Shown: positions 21,501 to 34,772, counted from the first letter of the stretch. The stretch: 64,000 nucleotides of DNA from Ustilaginoidea virens (GCF_000687475.1 NC_057316.1:4712001-4776000), one strand, 5' to 3'. Notes: a model not told the origin generated them from the sequence alone. Translations and numbers: made by a program.

Positions 21501-24263
21501 AATAGCCCTAAAGCTAGTAAGGTCGGGTAGGTAGTAATGCATAATTTCCAGAAAGTCCTTCTTTAATTCCTCGAAAGGTAACGAAGAACGGTTTAAGACT
21601 GCTATTAGATTTACCAAGGTAGTAATACTAAGAATCACTATAGACCAAAGGTAAGAAGGTAACCGAGACTAAAGCATAATAGCTCTAAGTCGGTCAACGA
21701 TAACCCGTATAGAGCGTTCTGCTAACCCATTTTGCTCATAAATATAAGGGGAAGAGGTTAAAAAATCTATGCCCTTAAGAGCTAGCCAGGCTATAATAAC
21801 GTCATTGATTTCCTTGCCACCATTATAGTGGAATTCTACAGCTAATTTGCCATAGCGATTCCTAAGACCTTAGAAGAACCCCTATAATACTAGGAATACT
21901 ATAGGTCCCTCCTTGTTAGGTAGTAAATATACCCAATAGAAGCGTGATTTTCGGTCAACTAAGATGAGGCAAATAGGGCGTTTATTATATAGAAGAGGAT
22001 TAATTTAGAAAATATCACCCTCTATAATATCTAAATAGTGCATCGGGTCTAGTATAGCCCCTGATGTAAAACGCCGAACTGACTTTGCCCTTTTACAGGC
22101 AATGCAGTTAAAATCAGAATCCTTTACCTTACTAAGATTAGGTAACCCTGTGGTTGATGCATAGGTTTTCTTTAAAAGTTGGATTCCGATATGCCTAAGC
22201 CGGATGTGCCAAAGTCCGGCTAGTAATAGTAGCTTTTGATACTCGATATTAGCTGCTGATACTAGGGCTGGGTTGAGGGCGACTGGGGCCCTCTATAGTG
22301 GTTGGGCTGTATTGGGAATAATAGCCTCTATTGGTACCACCGAAAAACCAGGATTAGCTAGTGGAAGTGGAAGGTCTGAGTCAGCTGGTAGGGTAGGTAA
22401 ATCCTCTAGTAGGGGATATTCCTCGTATTCTTCTGGGTTGGCTAGGGCAGGTAATTCGACCGAGATATTATATAAAGCCAGGTGATTTTAGCTAGTATAA
22501 TATAAAAATGGCGAATCTACCCCTTTTTATTGTAAAAAGAAGCCATATCTCTTAAAGTTAAGAAGCCTAATGCACTTATTATTGCTATTAACTAGGCTTT
22601 AGCCCTAAATACTGCTACGATTCAGATAGTATTTAATGCCGCTAAAGATATTAATATCAAAAGCTGGTATAAAAAGGGCGTTGGTTAGCTCTAAGGTGCC
22701 CTACTGAGGTGGGTTGGTGCCCTGTAGTATGGTAAAACGCGCTGTGCCCCACCCACTGGGCTTGATTGGGCCACCACCTGTGCTGATGACTGGTCTGTTT
22801 CCGGTATAGTATTGGAAGTAGGTAAAGTGCTTTTTATCGTTAATGATATATACCGTAGAACTAGTATTGTAGAGTAAAGAATCTATTAGCATTTTCCCAC
22901 CGGATTATGCACTATAGCTGGTAGCTAGAAATTGCATATATTCGCGGTCCTGGAAGGAAGAATAGGCTATTTTACTAGGTATAAGACTTAGAGTATTATA
23001 ATTCCCTAGTATGAAGGAATCAATAGTCTTTTCCTTTTCGTCGGTCTTTTATAGGGTATCTGCTTTATTAGCTAAATCTTTCTTTTCTTTATTTTTCTTC
23101 TTATTTTCCGGCTTGTCCTATATAGCTAAAAAAGACCCTTATTGGGTAGAAGACCCCTGTTTCTTTTTATTAGCGTTGGTGGTAGTGTTTTTACCACCTT
23201 TGCTAGTGTTATTACTAGCTGGCTTGCTACTATTGTTAGTAGCGGCACTTTTAACCTTTGCGAGGTGGGTGGTAGCCCTTGCTACTAATGACCCTTTAAT
23301 ACATTATTCTTCCAGTAAATCAACCATATAAAATTGCAGGTTAATATTTAATATATTTCCCTGAGTATAGGCGATTCTTATTATTATACGGTGCCATTCT
23401 GCCCACTGAAAAAAGACCCCTTCTACAGTATGTAAATACTGGCTGATTTAGTCGAAAGGTTGTATGTGGGAGCCTAAAATTTGCAGCCTAGATAGGTAGC
23501 TATTAAAGGAGGCGTTAAAAGATTCTAAGGTACCCTTATAGCCTATAAAATTTAGTTAATGGAAGGTAGGGTATAGGTGGGTCCGCTATACGTCTAATAA
23601 GTAAGAATACTATTTAGTGAGTAACGTAAAGGCTAACTCTAGGTTAGTGCACCAGTTAATAGCGGCAGCTAGTCCTTCTATATAACTATTCTTAATAAGT
23701 AATAGTAAAAGTGCTTACTCTGAATCGTTAAAACTGCTGGCAATAGAAGGATTTTCGATAAATTTGGCGATATTGAGTGCCCTAAGTTGAATTATAAGGG
23801 CCTGTTTCTATTAGTCGAAGTTAGATGCCCCCCTTAGCTTTTAGGATTCCTGGAATCCATTGGCTATTTTGGCTAGTTCTTTGATAGCTATAGCGCTAAC
23901 TTAGCTGCTAATGCTGGATAGAACCGGCAGGGGTTGCTAAGCTTTAGGTAGTGATAGTAGGTTATTTCCTTTACCCATAGGGGTTTAGAAGGTATCCACA
24001 TCTATCATATCCTAGGATAGTAGGCTAGTAGCAGGCTTAATTAGTCTATCCACTAAGGTGCCCACCTTATCAGCCAAAAAATCGATTTTAGAGTTTATTC
24101 GATTAAATTTATAACTAAATTCTTTTCTTATTTCCTATTAGTCTTCCCTGAGCTGGGTAATTTCCTAGTTATTATCAGATTCTTCTACCTCTGCCGTATT
24201 AAGGACTTAGTAGCCTGGGTTATTGTGGCCTGGGTTATTAGCAGGAACGTTCTGACTGGCCAT
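18540..24263 (-). pseudogene. B2 Gag-Pol polyprotein relic
   Basis: Gag from ATG 24263 (MASQN). A gag core lies at about 23930-23340, then a Lys/Asn-rich tail. Protease active-site region LLYNTSSTVYIIND is near 22870-22830 (DTG changed to NTS). Integrase zinc domain LLAGLWHIRLRHIGIQLLKK is near 22230-22170; the core at about 22070-21690 has DRKSRFYW, FHYNGGKE (Asp changed to Asn) and EQNGLAERS. A linker follows with two minisatellites (21030-21150; 20310-20420). RT at about 20210-19380 has DFIGAFLNSEL and TYVDNCLIIG (second Asp changed to Asn). RNase H is at about 19010-18640. In-frame stops are TAG/TAA. The product would have been a 1907-residue cytoplasmic Copia polyprotein. Confidence 0.9.
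20310..20420 (-). repeat. B2 coding repeat encoding PENNGIF-type units
   Basis: Three tandem units of about 36-45 bp encode variants of PTQPENNGIFGF in the integrase-RT linker. B1 has two visible units (12750-12830). B3 has one degenerate unit near 38610-38660 plus a different local repeat at 38665-38720. Confidence 0.8.
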
Positions 24264-24548
24264 TATAGGAAGAGAAAAGGTGCCGGAATGTCTTAAAAAT
24301 GCGAAGAAAATCAAGATAGAAAATCTAGATAAAACTAGAAGAAAGCTGTGTTAAGGAATAACCTTAGAAAATCCTATTGCAAGGATGTATTGCAGCTTAG
24401 TGTGGTAGCTGGGTTCCTAAATCTGGGATGATCAGTCCCTTACTGCAGATTAGTAATATCGTTAGTTAGATTTCTGGAAGGTTAGCTGCTAAATGCATTA
24501 AAATCCTAAGTTAGTATAAAAAAGTCTTAAGCTGGAAGCCTTGAGACA
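24264..24548 (-). other. B2 leader between primer site and gag
   Basis: About 285 bp of untranslated leader, conserved with B1 (3058-3325) and B3 (42543-42811). No other signal seen. Confidence 0.7.
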
Positions 24549-24562
24549 CCGGGCTTATAACC
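24549..24562 (-). other. B2 primer binding site
   Basis: In sense GGTTATAAGCCCGG directly follows the 5' LTR. It is one transition away from the B3 form GGTTATGAGCCCGG that matches the initiator tRNA-Met anticodon arm. Confidence 0.7.
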
Positions 24563-25309
24563 TGTTGCAAAATGGTGATTCAAAACACTGTTGGAAATGT
24601 ACTGGATACCGATAGTGGCGTATAAGGCGTTGCAGAATAAAATAAAGAGCTGGTTAAAGATTTAAAGCGCATAAGAGGTTGACTAGAGCAAAGATATCAG
24701 GGAAATCTGATTCTAATTGTTGGTGACTATTCTAGCTAGAAAGAGGGAATTTTGGGCATATTTCTACTATCTTGAAAAAGCGGTTGAAAATAATGAAAAA
24801 TCGCAAAAATAGCGAAAAACCCAATGAAAAGTCGTCCTGCCTAACCGTGCCCAGTCTGTGCCCAATATCCTACCTAATGCCTACCCAACTAAGCCCAGTG
24901 GCTTATAGCGGTGTGCCGGATGCCCTATAACAGCCTGCCGTACGGGCCGGAAGCCCTATACCGGTCTGCCGTAAAAGCGCGGTGTAGCGGGTGACTGTAT
25001 GTAGAAGGCCGAAAGTGCGGTATTAGCAGGATTTGCCCATTTGGTAATCCCGTAGAAATGCGCCGCCTGTTGTGGGCCCTGTGGCCCACTGTGACCGGCC
25101 GCTGTGGCCGGATGTGGGTCGCTGTGCCGGTGCCGTGACCGGCGCTGTAGTCCACTGTAATCGGCGCTGTGGCCCATTATAATCGGCGTTGTGGGGCGCT
25201 GTGCCCCACCATAGCGCCTGGTATAGCCACCGCGATATCTCAACGCAGAGACGTCGTATGGTGGCGAGACCAGTACCAAAATACAGCTAAAAAGGCGCTG
25301 ATTTTAACA
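24563..25309 (-). repeat. B2 5' LTR (747 bp)
   Basis: Right LTR of B2, the same length as 17710-18456 and differing by transitions. It contains the GC-rich hairpin block at about 25040-25220. Confidence 0.94.
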
Positions 25310-25314
25310 TTTTC

Positions 25315-26326
25315 TTATAGGAATATAAAAAGCCTGGACCCTAAGGCCCTAAAGAAGAAAAAGAGGCTAACCTTAATAATATTATTAGTAATATCAAAGT
25401 AATAATAGTAGGGGATATAAATTAGGATATAAAGAATACTACTATACCGCAAATTATAGCTATACAGTATTTCCTAGCCCTTATATAAGTAGAACCGTTA
25501 TTATCTATTAAGATATTATAGGCCCTATAAGATAAATTATACCGATACGCCTTCTTATAAATTAACCCTTTCTGAATGCCTTTACCGAACTATAATTCTG
25601 CCTTTTTAGAAGAAGAGCACTATAATAATTATACCTTCTGTGGAATCCTCCTAAATACCGGCGCCTCTAGCCTATTAATAGTAGGCCTAGGTCAAATAAA
25701 AGCACTAATAAGATTAATAAAGACCCTAACTATTAAAATAACTAATAAGAAGCATATAGTAAACTTTAGCGTAAGCTCCGCCACCTCTTTTAGTATACTA
25801 AATATCCTAATAATATTCGGTAATATCCCTTTCTATATTTTTAATAGTAGCACCCCCTTTTTATATTCTATTATAGATATAGATAGAATAGGCGTAAAGT
25901 TTAATAATTTTAATAACCTATTTATCTAAAGGGATATTAAGGTCCTAATTATTAGGAAATAGGGATATCTATAGTAGACTCTTAATGCTATAGATACTAT
26001 AGCCTTCTATCTATCGTTATAAGAAATCTATTAGCTATATTATCGATTTAGATACCCCTCTATTAATAGACTCTCTAAATTGCTTTAACAGGCTAATTAT
26101 AATAATATTAACTGTAATATTATCGAGAGTATTACCTATATATACTATTAATACTAGATAAATGCAAAAGTACTTAGCCGATTTAAATTCACACTTAAGG
26201 ATAATAATACCAGCTAATTTAATTATAAAATTATCGTCGATATCCTTTATATTAATAATCAGCCGATATTATATATTATAGATATTGCGATAAGCTTCTA
26301 AGCAGCTAGATTTCTTAATCTATAAA
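25315..26326 (+). pseudogene. C3 protease and start of integrase
   Basis: A 117-codon stretch at 25576-25929 is still open and is the retropepsin-like protease of family C. It has a CGILLNTGASSLL active site (DTG mutated to NTG, GAC to AAC), then TTPFLYSIIDIDRIGVKFNNFNN, typical of the protease end in fungal Copia polyproteins. Decayed coding for the integrase zinc-binding region follows to 26326. The piece is the reverse complement of C1 about 172-1210. It is cut on the left by B2 and on the right by C2 (target duplication ATAAA at 26322-26326) and resumes at 48638. Confidence 0.8.
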
Positions 26327-26664
26327 TGTTGATATAAACTCGGGGTACCCAGTTATACGTAGGGTCGCGCGCGTGGTATTATATACCGTAGGGTCACCGG
26401 TCAAAGGTATAGTTCTTCTTTAATTATTACTGACTAACTTAGAGGAAAGAAAGGAAGCAAAAGAGATATTATACAATATAGCCTTTTTGTGCATGCTATA
26501 GTCATATGCATCGGCGCAATCGGGCCGGGCTGCCTATATACCCTACCGGGCTTAGGGGTATAGGGGTAAAAGGGGCAAAAGTAGCCACATCGTGCCCAAT
26601 AGGTGTACGCGGCACATTCGTCGCAATATGCCCAATTAGGCACCTTGCAATAGCGATTCCAACA
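26327..26664 (-). repeat. C2 3' LTR (338 bp)
   Basis: Reads TGTTGGAATCGC to TTTATATCAACA in sense. The purine-rich AAAAAGAGAAG just outside it (26668-26685 region, - strand) is a candidate polypurine tract. It resembles a solo LTR when viewed alone, but its flanks match the far end of C2, not each other. Confidence 0.9.
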
Positions 26665-28228
26665 CTAGCAGCTTCTCTTTTTATAAAAGCAAATATTAGA
26701 ATCGCTAAGATATAAGGCGCACATATAGAAAGAAAAGTACGGCGCGGTCTCGGCAGGTTATACCGCCGATAACGCCATCGCGCCGCACGGCCGGCTTATA
26801 CAGGCTCATACCGTACAGCCGGTATATTGAATATCGCAGCCAAAACAAAGGGGTAAAAACGCAGTAAAACACAATATTGAACATAGGAAAAATCCATACA
26901 CTTGCTACCTATAATATCACTAATTATACCTAAATATAGTCAGATATTGACTAGCCTCTTTACCCACCCTTCCACACATATAACAGCCTAATTACAGTCG
27001 ATAAATATTTCAAGGGCTTTATTCGGCGTTCCCTTAGTTATTACATCGGCAAGATTATTATTCCTATTAATCTAACGGATCTTATATATCTCCCGGCGCT
27101 CGTATAACTATCGTAGGGCCATAATATCTATTATAAGCCTTTTCTCCTTAGTAGTGCCTAATTTAATTAGGCATTTATATAACGAAAACGAATTTATATA
27201 TACGACTATAGGGATCTTCGGCAATCCTAGCCTACTAGTAATCATATTGAGGGTTATACCTATCGCATATGCAATATCGACCCTTTGCACTATACTATAT
27301 AGCTCCGAAGCGAGTGTGCTATGCGTTATACGCTTACTTTTTGTAGAGCTATAAGTGATAATATTACCGGTTAGTAGGAAGGCATTATCCGCAGTATCTA
27401 CCTCGTTCCCTAGCATAATTACGTAATTAATCTAAGAGCTTAAATCTTTATTATTGGCAAAGGATCCATCAATAAATATAAAGAGTTTAGCTATAGTAAG
27501 GGTCAGATTAATATACCGCAAGCTACGATCTTAGTTATTTAGCTGCTATTAAAGGCGCTTATTTAATCTAGTAATATCGTTAGGGTTAGGCTGCTAGTAT
27601 TATGCTATAATAGATAGGTTAAAGGAGGCCTTAGGCTAGCAGACTATAGCCATATAGGCGCCACAAGCGCGTTATTCGATATAATTACGCTAGGCTATAG
27701 GCGCATTTTTATCGATGGTCGTAATCTTTTTACTTTACCCTTTCTGGTATAAGGTTATACCATTATTATTAGCTATTAGTATATATCCGTTAAATATCAG
27801 GGGTATAATTAGCGATAGCCTTATCTTAGGCTTAGCGTTAAAGCCTGCCTTAATAAGCTCTAATTCCTCCCGTTAAAAGAAAATATTATTACTTAAGCCG
27901 AGGGTATCGTTAGTCTACATACCTATAATACCGAAGCATATAGTAGTATCGCGGTCAGGAGCATTAGTACGGTCAGTATCGTTATTACCGGCGGATATCA
28001 GCAAATAGGGGTTATAGGTTGATATAGTTATACCTAACTTTTCGCGATAATGCCGGAAGTATATCGCCTATTAGTAGGTGCCTGCCTTAGCTATTCCGTA
28101 TAGTGGCTTCACCACTTCTATAATAGTATTATCGGGGTATTAATACTCTATCTGCTTAGGTAGCTTAGCGATAATCGATTTATTAAGGGTAGTTAATAAC
28201 TACACGTAAGCCTTTATAATATCCTATA
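26665..28228 (-). pseudogene. C2 RNase H and RT C-terminal relic
   Basis: Bases 27108-27416 stay open for 102 codons and encode Copia RNase H: ITYSSTKSKRITHSTLASEL, then VVYINSFSLYKCLIKLGTT, where the catalytic Asp of the YxD motif is Asn. Upstream in sense, the RT catalytic box reads MxTNDTL at 27902-27920 (C3 keeps QTDDT at 63310-63327). The segment 26665-26990 is the 3' untranslated end. A3 interrupts RT at 28228. Confidence 0.8.
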
Positions 28229-28990
28229 TATTGCAATTCTCAAGGTCACTATAAAGCAAAGCCTTACTAGCTAGCTAGATGGCACAAGACTGTCTGCGAC
28301 CTGTGAACTAATCTTAGTATAAATACTAGATTTTTCACCAAGTCCTAAGACTATACAAGTGCTATAAAGCAGGGCAAGTGTAAAGGCAAGGCAAATATAA
28401 GATAACTAGAAACGCAGGGAAGGTGGAAGTTAAGAGGCATATAGTGCATTAACAGACTCGATTGTGCTGCCCTTCTACTATCTAGAAAGAAGGGGGAAAG
28501 CTATCCTATATATACACGAAGGAGGGGTGGGCCTAGGCATCCAGGGAAGCCAGTAAGGGGGCTCCCCGTAATGCTCGCTATGATACGTCAGCAACCCCGC
28601 TATATCCGACCTTTCCAACCACCCTAACCACCGCACTAGTAATTAGTCACCGTACTAGTAACTAGCCACCACGCTAGTGACTAACCACTACACTAGTGGA
28701 CTAGCCACCACGCTAGTAGGCCACCACGCTAATTTAGCAATGCCACACCACGCTAGTAGGCCGCCACCACGCTAGTAGGCAACCACGCTAATTTAGCAAT
28801 GCCACACCTTTTCAATAAGGCTTACCTTACTTGATATACAGTAAATAATCCACTGAAAATCCTTAAGGTAAAAGGCAAAGGCCTAAGGTAATACTACTAT
28901 AAGTCCAAGAGGCGGTATAAGGGCTAGAAGGTTAGTAGGCCAGTAGGGCATAAGGCCAGCAGCCTAGTAGGCTACTATAGGATTTTAACA
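28229..28990 (-). repeat. A3 3' LTR (762 bp)
   Basis: Read in sense from TGTTAAAATCC at 28990 to TTGCAATA at 28229. Relative to A1 it has an extra internal duplication around 28720-28810 (the CGCTAATTTAGCAATGCCACAC segment occurs twice), present in both A3 LTRs and therefore older than the insertion. Confidence 0.94.
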
Positions 28991-29002
28991 CCCCCTCTGA
29001 TT
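28991..29002 (-). other. A3 polypurine tract
   Basis: In sense AATCAGAGGGGG, abutting the 3' LTR. Confidence 0.8.
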
Positions 29003-29117
29003 AGCTACTATAATAGCAAGCTAATTGTCGTATCAAGGATAGTGAAAGAAAATGCCATAAAAGTGCTAAGGAAAAACATAGGAAAAACCTTAGTAAGTTA
29101 ATATAAGTTAGTATAAG

Positions 29118-32100
29118 TTAGCAGGCCCTAAGACCTAGTAACTCGCGGAACCTAGTAAATTTAGGGCCCGGCAGTGGCTTGGTAAGACCATCAGCAGGCA
29201 TACTATTAGTAGGTAAGTAGGTAATTTTAACCAAGCCCAGCTGGGCTTGCTCCCTAATATACCGGAATTTTAATAGCGTATGCTTAGTGCGAGTATGCTG
29301 ATTAGGGTCGTTAGAATTCGAAATGGAGCCCTGGTTATCGCAGTATAGCGGTATAGGGCGTAAGATATCAATTTCTAGTTCCTTACAAAGGTTAGAAAGC
29401 CATTATACTTTACGGATAGTCTTAAGTAATGCATCAGATTTAGCTTCTAAAGTAGAAAGCATTACTAAAGAGGCTCTCTTAGAACGCCAGCTAATAGGAC
29501 CACTATTAATAGTAGTTAGGAAGCCTCCAGTAGATTTAGAGGTTTCTTTACAGCTAGCAAAATCGCTATCAGAATAAGCGGTTATAATAGGCTGTTGGTT
29601 GCTTTTAGTAGCACTAAAGCAAATAGCTTGGTTCTCAGTGCCTTTGAGGTAGCTAAAGCTGCCTTTCGCAGTATTTAAATGCATATTAGTTGCCTTAGAC
29701 ATAAACCGAGAGAAGTATTGAGTAGGAAATGCTAGGTCGGGTCTAGTCATCATTATAAGCCACATTATAGTGCCAGTAAGGCTCTGATAAAGGCTTTGAT
29801 TAGTAGGGCTAAGGTCTTTTCCACTAGATTCATTAAGAATTCCTGGTTGGAGTGGAATAAGCTGAGGTTTAGTATCCTGTAAGCCGAATTTAGCTAGAAC
29901 CTCTGCTATAAATTGGGCTTGGTGTAGCTATAAGAGACCTTCCTTCCTATTTCGTATAATCTGTATGCCTAAGAAGAAGGAAGCCGGACCGCGGTCTTCT
30001 ATAGTATAGACCTTATGAAATTTCCTTTTTAGCTGGTTAATATAAGTTATATTTGGACTAACTAATAGGCAATCGTCAATATAAGTAACGATAAAGGTGC
30101 TGGTTTGCTTATTATAAAAGACGGCAGCATTAGAAGCTAAAGGTAAAAAACCTTTACTAGAAATTAGGTCCTTTAGCCGGTGTTGCTATTCGCGGGGTGC
30201 TTGTTTTAGCCCGTATAGGGCCTTCTTTAGTAAAATAGCTTGCTTAATAGAGGGATTAAAGCCGGCTTCTTTAAGTAAAGTTAATAGCCGTTGCCGTTGA
30301 ATATCAGACTAAAGCTTACTATTAGTTAGCAATAAGCTCTCTGTAAATTCAAGAAATCCATTAGGAATATCTATATAAATAGTCTTAGAAAGTTCGCTAT
30401 TTAGGAAGGCGCCTATAAAGTCGATCTGCTCTATTTCCTAATTATTACTAGTAGCTAAAGCCAGTATAACCCTCTAGGTAGGTGGGATAGAGGTAGAAGC
30501 ATAAGTATGCTGAAAATCCTTTCCTTTAACTTGCATAAAACCCTTGACCACTAATCTAGCCTTATATTTTATAGGCTGATTATTAGCATCCTTTTTAACC
30601 CGAAAAACAGGCCTATTGCGTATAATTTTCCTATCAATAGGAACGCTAGACTTAGGAATAAATTGGAAGACTTTAGTATCTAATAACTGCTCAAATTCCT
30701 TAAATAATGCCTTTATCTAAAGGTCTTTTTCAGGGCTTCGAAGTATATCCTTCCAGCTATTAGGCGTACTATTAGGGGCCTTTTTAGCTAGCTTACGCTT
30801 AGCTGTATAGCAGGAATCCTATATCAGGTGGTATAAATCCTGATTAGGGAATAAGTCGGTAGGGCTAGTAGGGTCGGTAGGGCTAGCAGGTATAGCAGGG
30901 CTAGCAGGGCTAGTAGGGCTAGCAGGGCCAGCAGGGCCAGTAAGGTCGGTAGGAGTAAGGCTAGTAAGGATATCTATAAGGTCATCTTTTGCAGTAGCCG
31001 GGGACTGTAATATAGGACGGTTATCTAAGGTAGTATTAGTATTAATAACGCTAGTAAGGTTAGTAGAGTTAGTAGGGTTAGGAATGCTTTTTAGGTCATC
31101 TAGTAAAATAGTAGGTTCTCTGCTAAATACCCCCTCTGAACCTGTATTTTGCCCTCTGTGAAAGTCTCCTTCTAGGCTATTAGAAATAGGGCCTATACCT
31201 TTATTTTGATGAATAAAGGTAATAAAAGTTGTTTTAGTAATAACCTTCTTCTTTAGAAGGTAGACTAGGTAAGTATTATTACCTAGAGTGGTAAGGAGCC
31301 TACTAGGCTGGGTACGGGGCGCTAATTTGCGGCTTTTTACACGCTTTTCGTGTGGTATAAGTACTTTAATAGCTGCTCTAATAGCCCTAAGGTTAATAAG
31401 ATCAGGGTAGTGCTCCGGCGTAATATGGTTATAATCCTTTAGTAGCTCCTGATAGGGGCTAGAAGGTCTGTTAGTAATAGCTGTTATATTTACTAGCATA
31501 ATAACGCCGGTAATAACAGCAGACCAGAGGTTAGATGGTAGTCTTGACTAAGCCATAGTAGCACGTAGCCTATCAGCTATAACCCTAATAGACCGCTTAG
31601 CTAGGCCGTTTTGTTTATGAATATAAGGGCAAGATGTATTAAAAGTTATACCCTGTTCGATAAGCTAATTACTAAGCATTTTGTTGATTTTATTTCCACC
31701 ATCATAGTGGAATTCAACAGGCGTTTTACCATATCTGACCTGTAGGCTCTGTATAAAGCTCTGTAATGCTTTAAATACAATAGTGCCTTCCCTATTAGGC
31801 AGTAAGTATAGCCAACGAAATCGGGATTTTCTGTCCACTAATATAAGGGCAATAGGTCGTTTGTTATATGGCATAGGTGATATAGCAAAAGTATCACCTT
31901 CTATAATATCCAGGTATTTAGCTGGATTTGGAATCGCATCTTTAGAAGGTCTTCTAACCTTCTTAGCCTGTATATAGGCTAGGCAGCGAAAATCAGCATC
32001 TTTAACCTTATTAAGGTTAGGAAGACCAGGGGTATTAGCACAGGTCTTTTTAAGTAGCTGAATACCTATATGCCTTAGCCGTACATGCCAAATGCCGGCT

Positions 32101-34028
32101 AACTGTAATAACTTCTGATATTCTGTATTAGCAGCTATAGGGGCAGGAGTAGGGCTAGTAGCCACTACGGGATTTTTGCTAGTCGTAATAGCGGGCTCTT
32201 CGCTAGTCGTAATAGCGGGAGAGTTGGTAGTAGGGCTAATAGCCTCTATAGGTTCCTTACTAGTTGCAGTAGTAGGAATAGGGGTAATAGTGGTATCCTT
32301 AGGATCACTATAATCAGCAGGGTTAGTAGGGCTGGGGACCTCTATTGTTATACTATTAGTGATAGTATAATGGCTGTAAGGTTGATGCAGTAGTGGTGTG
32401 TCTATTCCTTTCTGTGGAAGGAAAAAGCTGTATTTTTCAAAGTTAAAAATGCCGATGCATTTACGGCTTGCTGACTAAAGCTGATTTTTAATTAATACCC
32501 CTTTAGCGGTATAGTGCTTTACACCGCTAATAATATTAATATCTAAGGTAGGAATATATAGGGCATTCTTGAGCTCTATAATACCCCATTTGGTGGGATT
32601 AACGCCCTGTAGCATAGTAAATCGTGCCGTGCCCTAACTAGTAGGGGAAATAGGGCTACCACTAGTAGTAATAACAGGCTTATCGTCCTTCTTAAAGTGG
32701 TAAAAAGTAGTGAAATACTTCTTATCATTAATAATATAATAAGTAGAGCCTGTATCGTAAAGGAGGGCATCCTTAGGGGTCCTACCGCCTAATTTAGCAC
32801 TATAGCTTATATCAGTAGATATAGAGGAAGAAGAATAAGATATGTTAATATCCTGAGTATTATAGTTGCCTATAATAAAAGCCTCAACATCTTGCTGTTT
32901 GCTGCAGTCCTATTTCTTCTTCTATTGCTGCTTCTTTTTCCTATTATTAGTAGAATTATTCTTGCTATTATTAGTAGTAAAAGCGGTATTAGTAGACCTT
33001 TTATTCTTAGAGTCCTTGGAAGCCTTAAGCTGCTTGGGGTTATTATTAGCAGCTACCTTATTAGACCCTTTAGAACGCTGTTCTTTTAGTAGGTTAACTA
33101 TAAAATACTGGAGGTTATATTTACTGCTGTTAATAACACCTTGGGCGCTATAAGCCCTAATTATAGAGCGTTAGCGTTCTATCTAGCGGGTAAATACCCC
33201 CTCTATAGCCTAAAGATACTAGTTAATTTGGTCGAAAGAGTCGATCTTAGAATTTAGAATTCTGAGGCGAGAAATATAGCTATTAAATTCGCTATTGAAA
33301 GCCTCTAAGGTGCCTTTATAACCGGTAAATATAAGGGTATGAAAGGTAGGGTATAAGTGTGCCTGCTGTACTTCTGGTGAGTGGTAATACTGGGCTACTA
33401 GCAAAAGGTAAGCTTCCTCTGGGTTATTATACTAGTCTATAGCCTCTGTAGCCTCTTTACTATAGCTATTCTTTAGTATTAATAGTAAAAGGGCCTGTTC
33501 AGACTCATTAAAGTGCCTTGCTATAGAGGGGTCGTTAATAAAGTTAGCTATTTTAAAGGCCCTGAGTTGTATTGTAAGGGCCTGCTTCTACTGGTCGAAA
33601 TTATAGGGGCTTTTTAGCTTTTGAGACTCTTTAAAGCGGTTGGCAGTTTTAGCTAATTCTTTAATAGCCCTATCACTAATTTGGTTGGTAATAGTTGTTG
33701 TTGATGCCGTTATGGTATAAAGAGGCTCTTTACCCTTATATTTTATAGGGGTAGAAGGTTGGTCGATTTCTATAACGTTAGCTTCATTATTATTATCCTT
33801 AGTGGTAGTCGTCTTAGTAGAAGGTCTAGCTTTAGTGGCTTTAGTAGGCTTCTTATTAGTAGCCTGGGTAGCCTGGGTATCGTTATTTTGCCTACTAACT
33901 AGGCCCTGTATAAGGTCAGTTAGTATATTCATCTGGGACTTTATATCGTCCATATCTATCTGTAGTTGTGTATTAGTATTAACTTTAGTATTGGATTTAG
34001 GGACCTTATAGGATCCTGACTTTGCTAT
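29118..34028 (-). pseudogene. A3 Gag-Pol polyprotein relic (full domain set)
   Basis: The start is the former ATG (now ATA) at 34028, followed by AKSGSYK. The gag N-terminus has IKSQMN...LIQGLVSRQN. The gag core at about 33690-33220 has ELAKTANRFKESQKL and ARHFNESEQALLLLILKNSY. A basic NNRKKKQQ patch is near 32950. Protease LLYDTGSTYYI is near 32765. The integrase zinc domain lies at 32140-32040. The integrase core at 31900-31560 has DRKSRFRW and FHYDGG, with the catalytic Glu changed to Lys (NGLAKRS). A Ser-Pro-Thr-Asp repeat linker is near 30840-30960. RT at about 30760-29960 has an intact TYIDDCLL. RNase H at about 29590-29200 has YSDSDFASC. It ends at TAA 29118-29120. The frame is collinear over 1637 codons, and the only obvious lesions are nonsense and missense transitions. 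Confidence 0.92.
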
Positions 34029-34757
34029 AGTGGGCAAAAAGGGTTTAAAAATCCGTTGAAAAATGGTGCTGATAGTTGTAAGAATAGAGGAATAACTAGC
34101 TGAATAGCTAGCAAAATAGTCGAATAATTAGTTAAATAGTCGAATAACTAGCTGGATAGTCAGTTAGTATAGTGGCTAGTAGCCTACTATAAAAAGTAAC
34201 CGCAGAATATAGCGGTAGGTCTTAATATAAAAGCATAGATGCCGTAGGCGTTGTGCAAGTCCAGAATATAGCGTTAGTATTTAAGGTGTTTATGTGGTGC
34301 TGTAATATAAAGGTGCCGTAAGTGCCGTAGGTGCCGTAGGTGCCATGGGTGCTATAGGTGCTGTAATATAAAAGGTGCCGTAAGTGCCGTACTAAAAGTG
34401 CTATAAGTGGAAGAGTATAATAGGTGCCGTATAGTGCAGTGGGTGTCGTGCACTAGGTGCAAAAGTGTTATACAGTGGTATAGTGTGGTAGATACCACAC
34501 TATAAAATCCGTAGGTGCCGTAGGTTACTCCGAAAATAACGTAAAGTTACGCTAAAAGTGCTGTGAAGTTACGCCGTAAGTTGCCGTTAGGTACGCCGTT
34601 GATTGCCGTAGGGTAATGCCGTAGGTAACAAAGGGTAAGCCAAAGGTAATAAGGGTAAGCCGAAGATACCAAAGGATAGCTATATTAGTAGTACTAATAA
34701 GCAAAAGAGACCAAGGGGTGAATATAAAAAGGTAGGGTAAAAACAAAGAAGTATAAA
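34029..34757 (-). other. A3 leader with short tandem repeats
   Basis: Non-coding leader of about 730 bp with the 9-bp GGTGCCGTA array (34320-34400) and GTTACGCCG-like repeats (34520-34620), matching A1 and A4. The 64-codon open frame here is a by-product of the repeats. Confidence 0.75.
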
Positions 34758-34772
34758 CCCGGGCTCATAACC
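34758..34772 (-). other. A3 primer binding site
   Basis: In sense GGTTATGAGCCCGGG, next to the 5' LTR, complementary to the initiator tRNA-Met anticodon arm. Confidence 0.75.

Larger units (their letters stand above)
17710..25309 (-). mobile_element. Copia family B, copy B2 (complete)
   Basis: A 7600-bp element with two 747-bp LTRs and target duplication TTTTC (17705-17709 and 25310-25314), inserted in C3 gag just after the zinc knuckle. The polyprotein frame runs without any net frameshift from ATG at 24263 to TAG at 18542 (1907 codons), with nonsense and missense changes only. It is the least damaged B copy by eye: ATG start, longer open stretches, and DRKSRFYW and NGLAERS of integrase intact. 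Confidence 0.95.

Noticed and set aside
26327..26664. Solo LTR of family C
   Set aside because: Its immediate flanks are ATAAA and CTAGC, which do not match. ATAAA instead matches the far side of the LTR at 48295-48632, and the intervening DNA is C2.
29323..29577. + strand open frame of 84 codons near the A3 RNase H
   Set aside because: It is antisense to A3 RNase H coding, which is collinear and conserved with A1 and A4.
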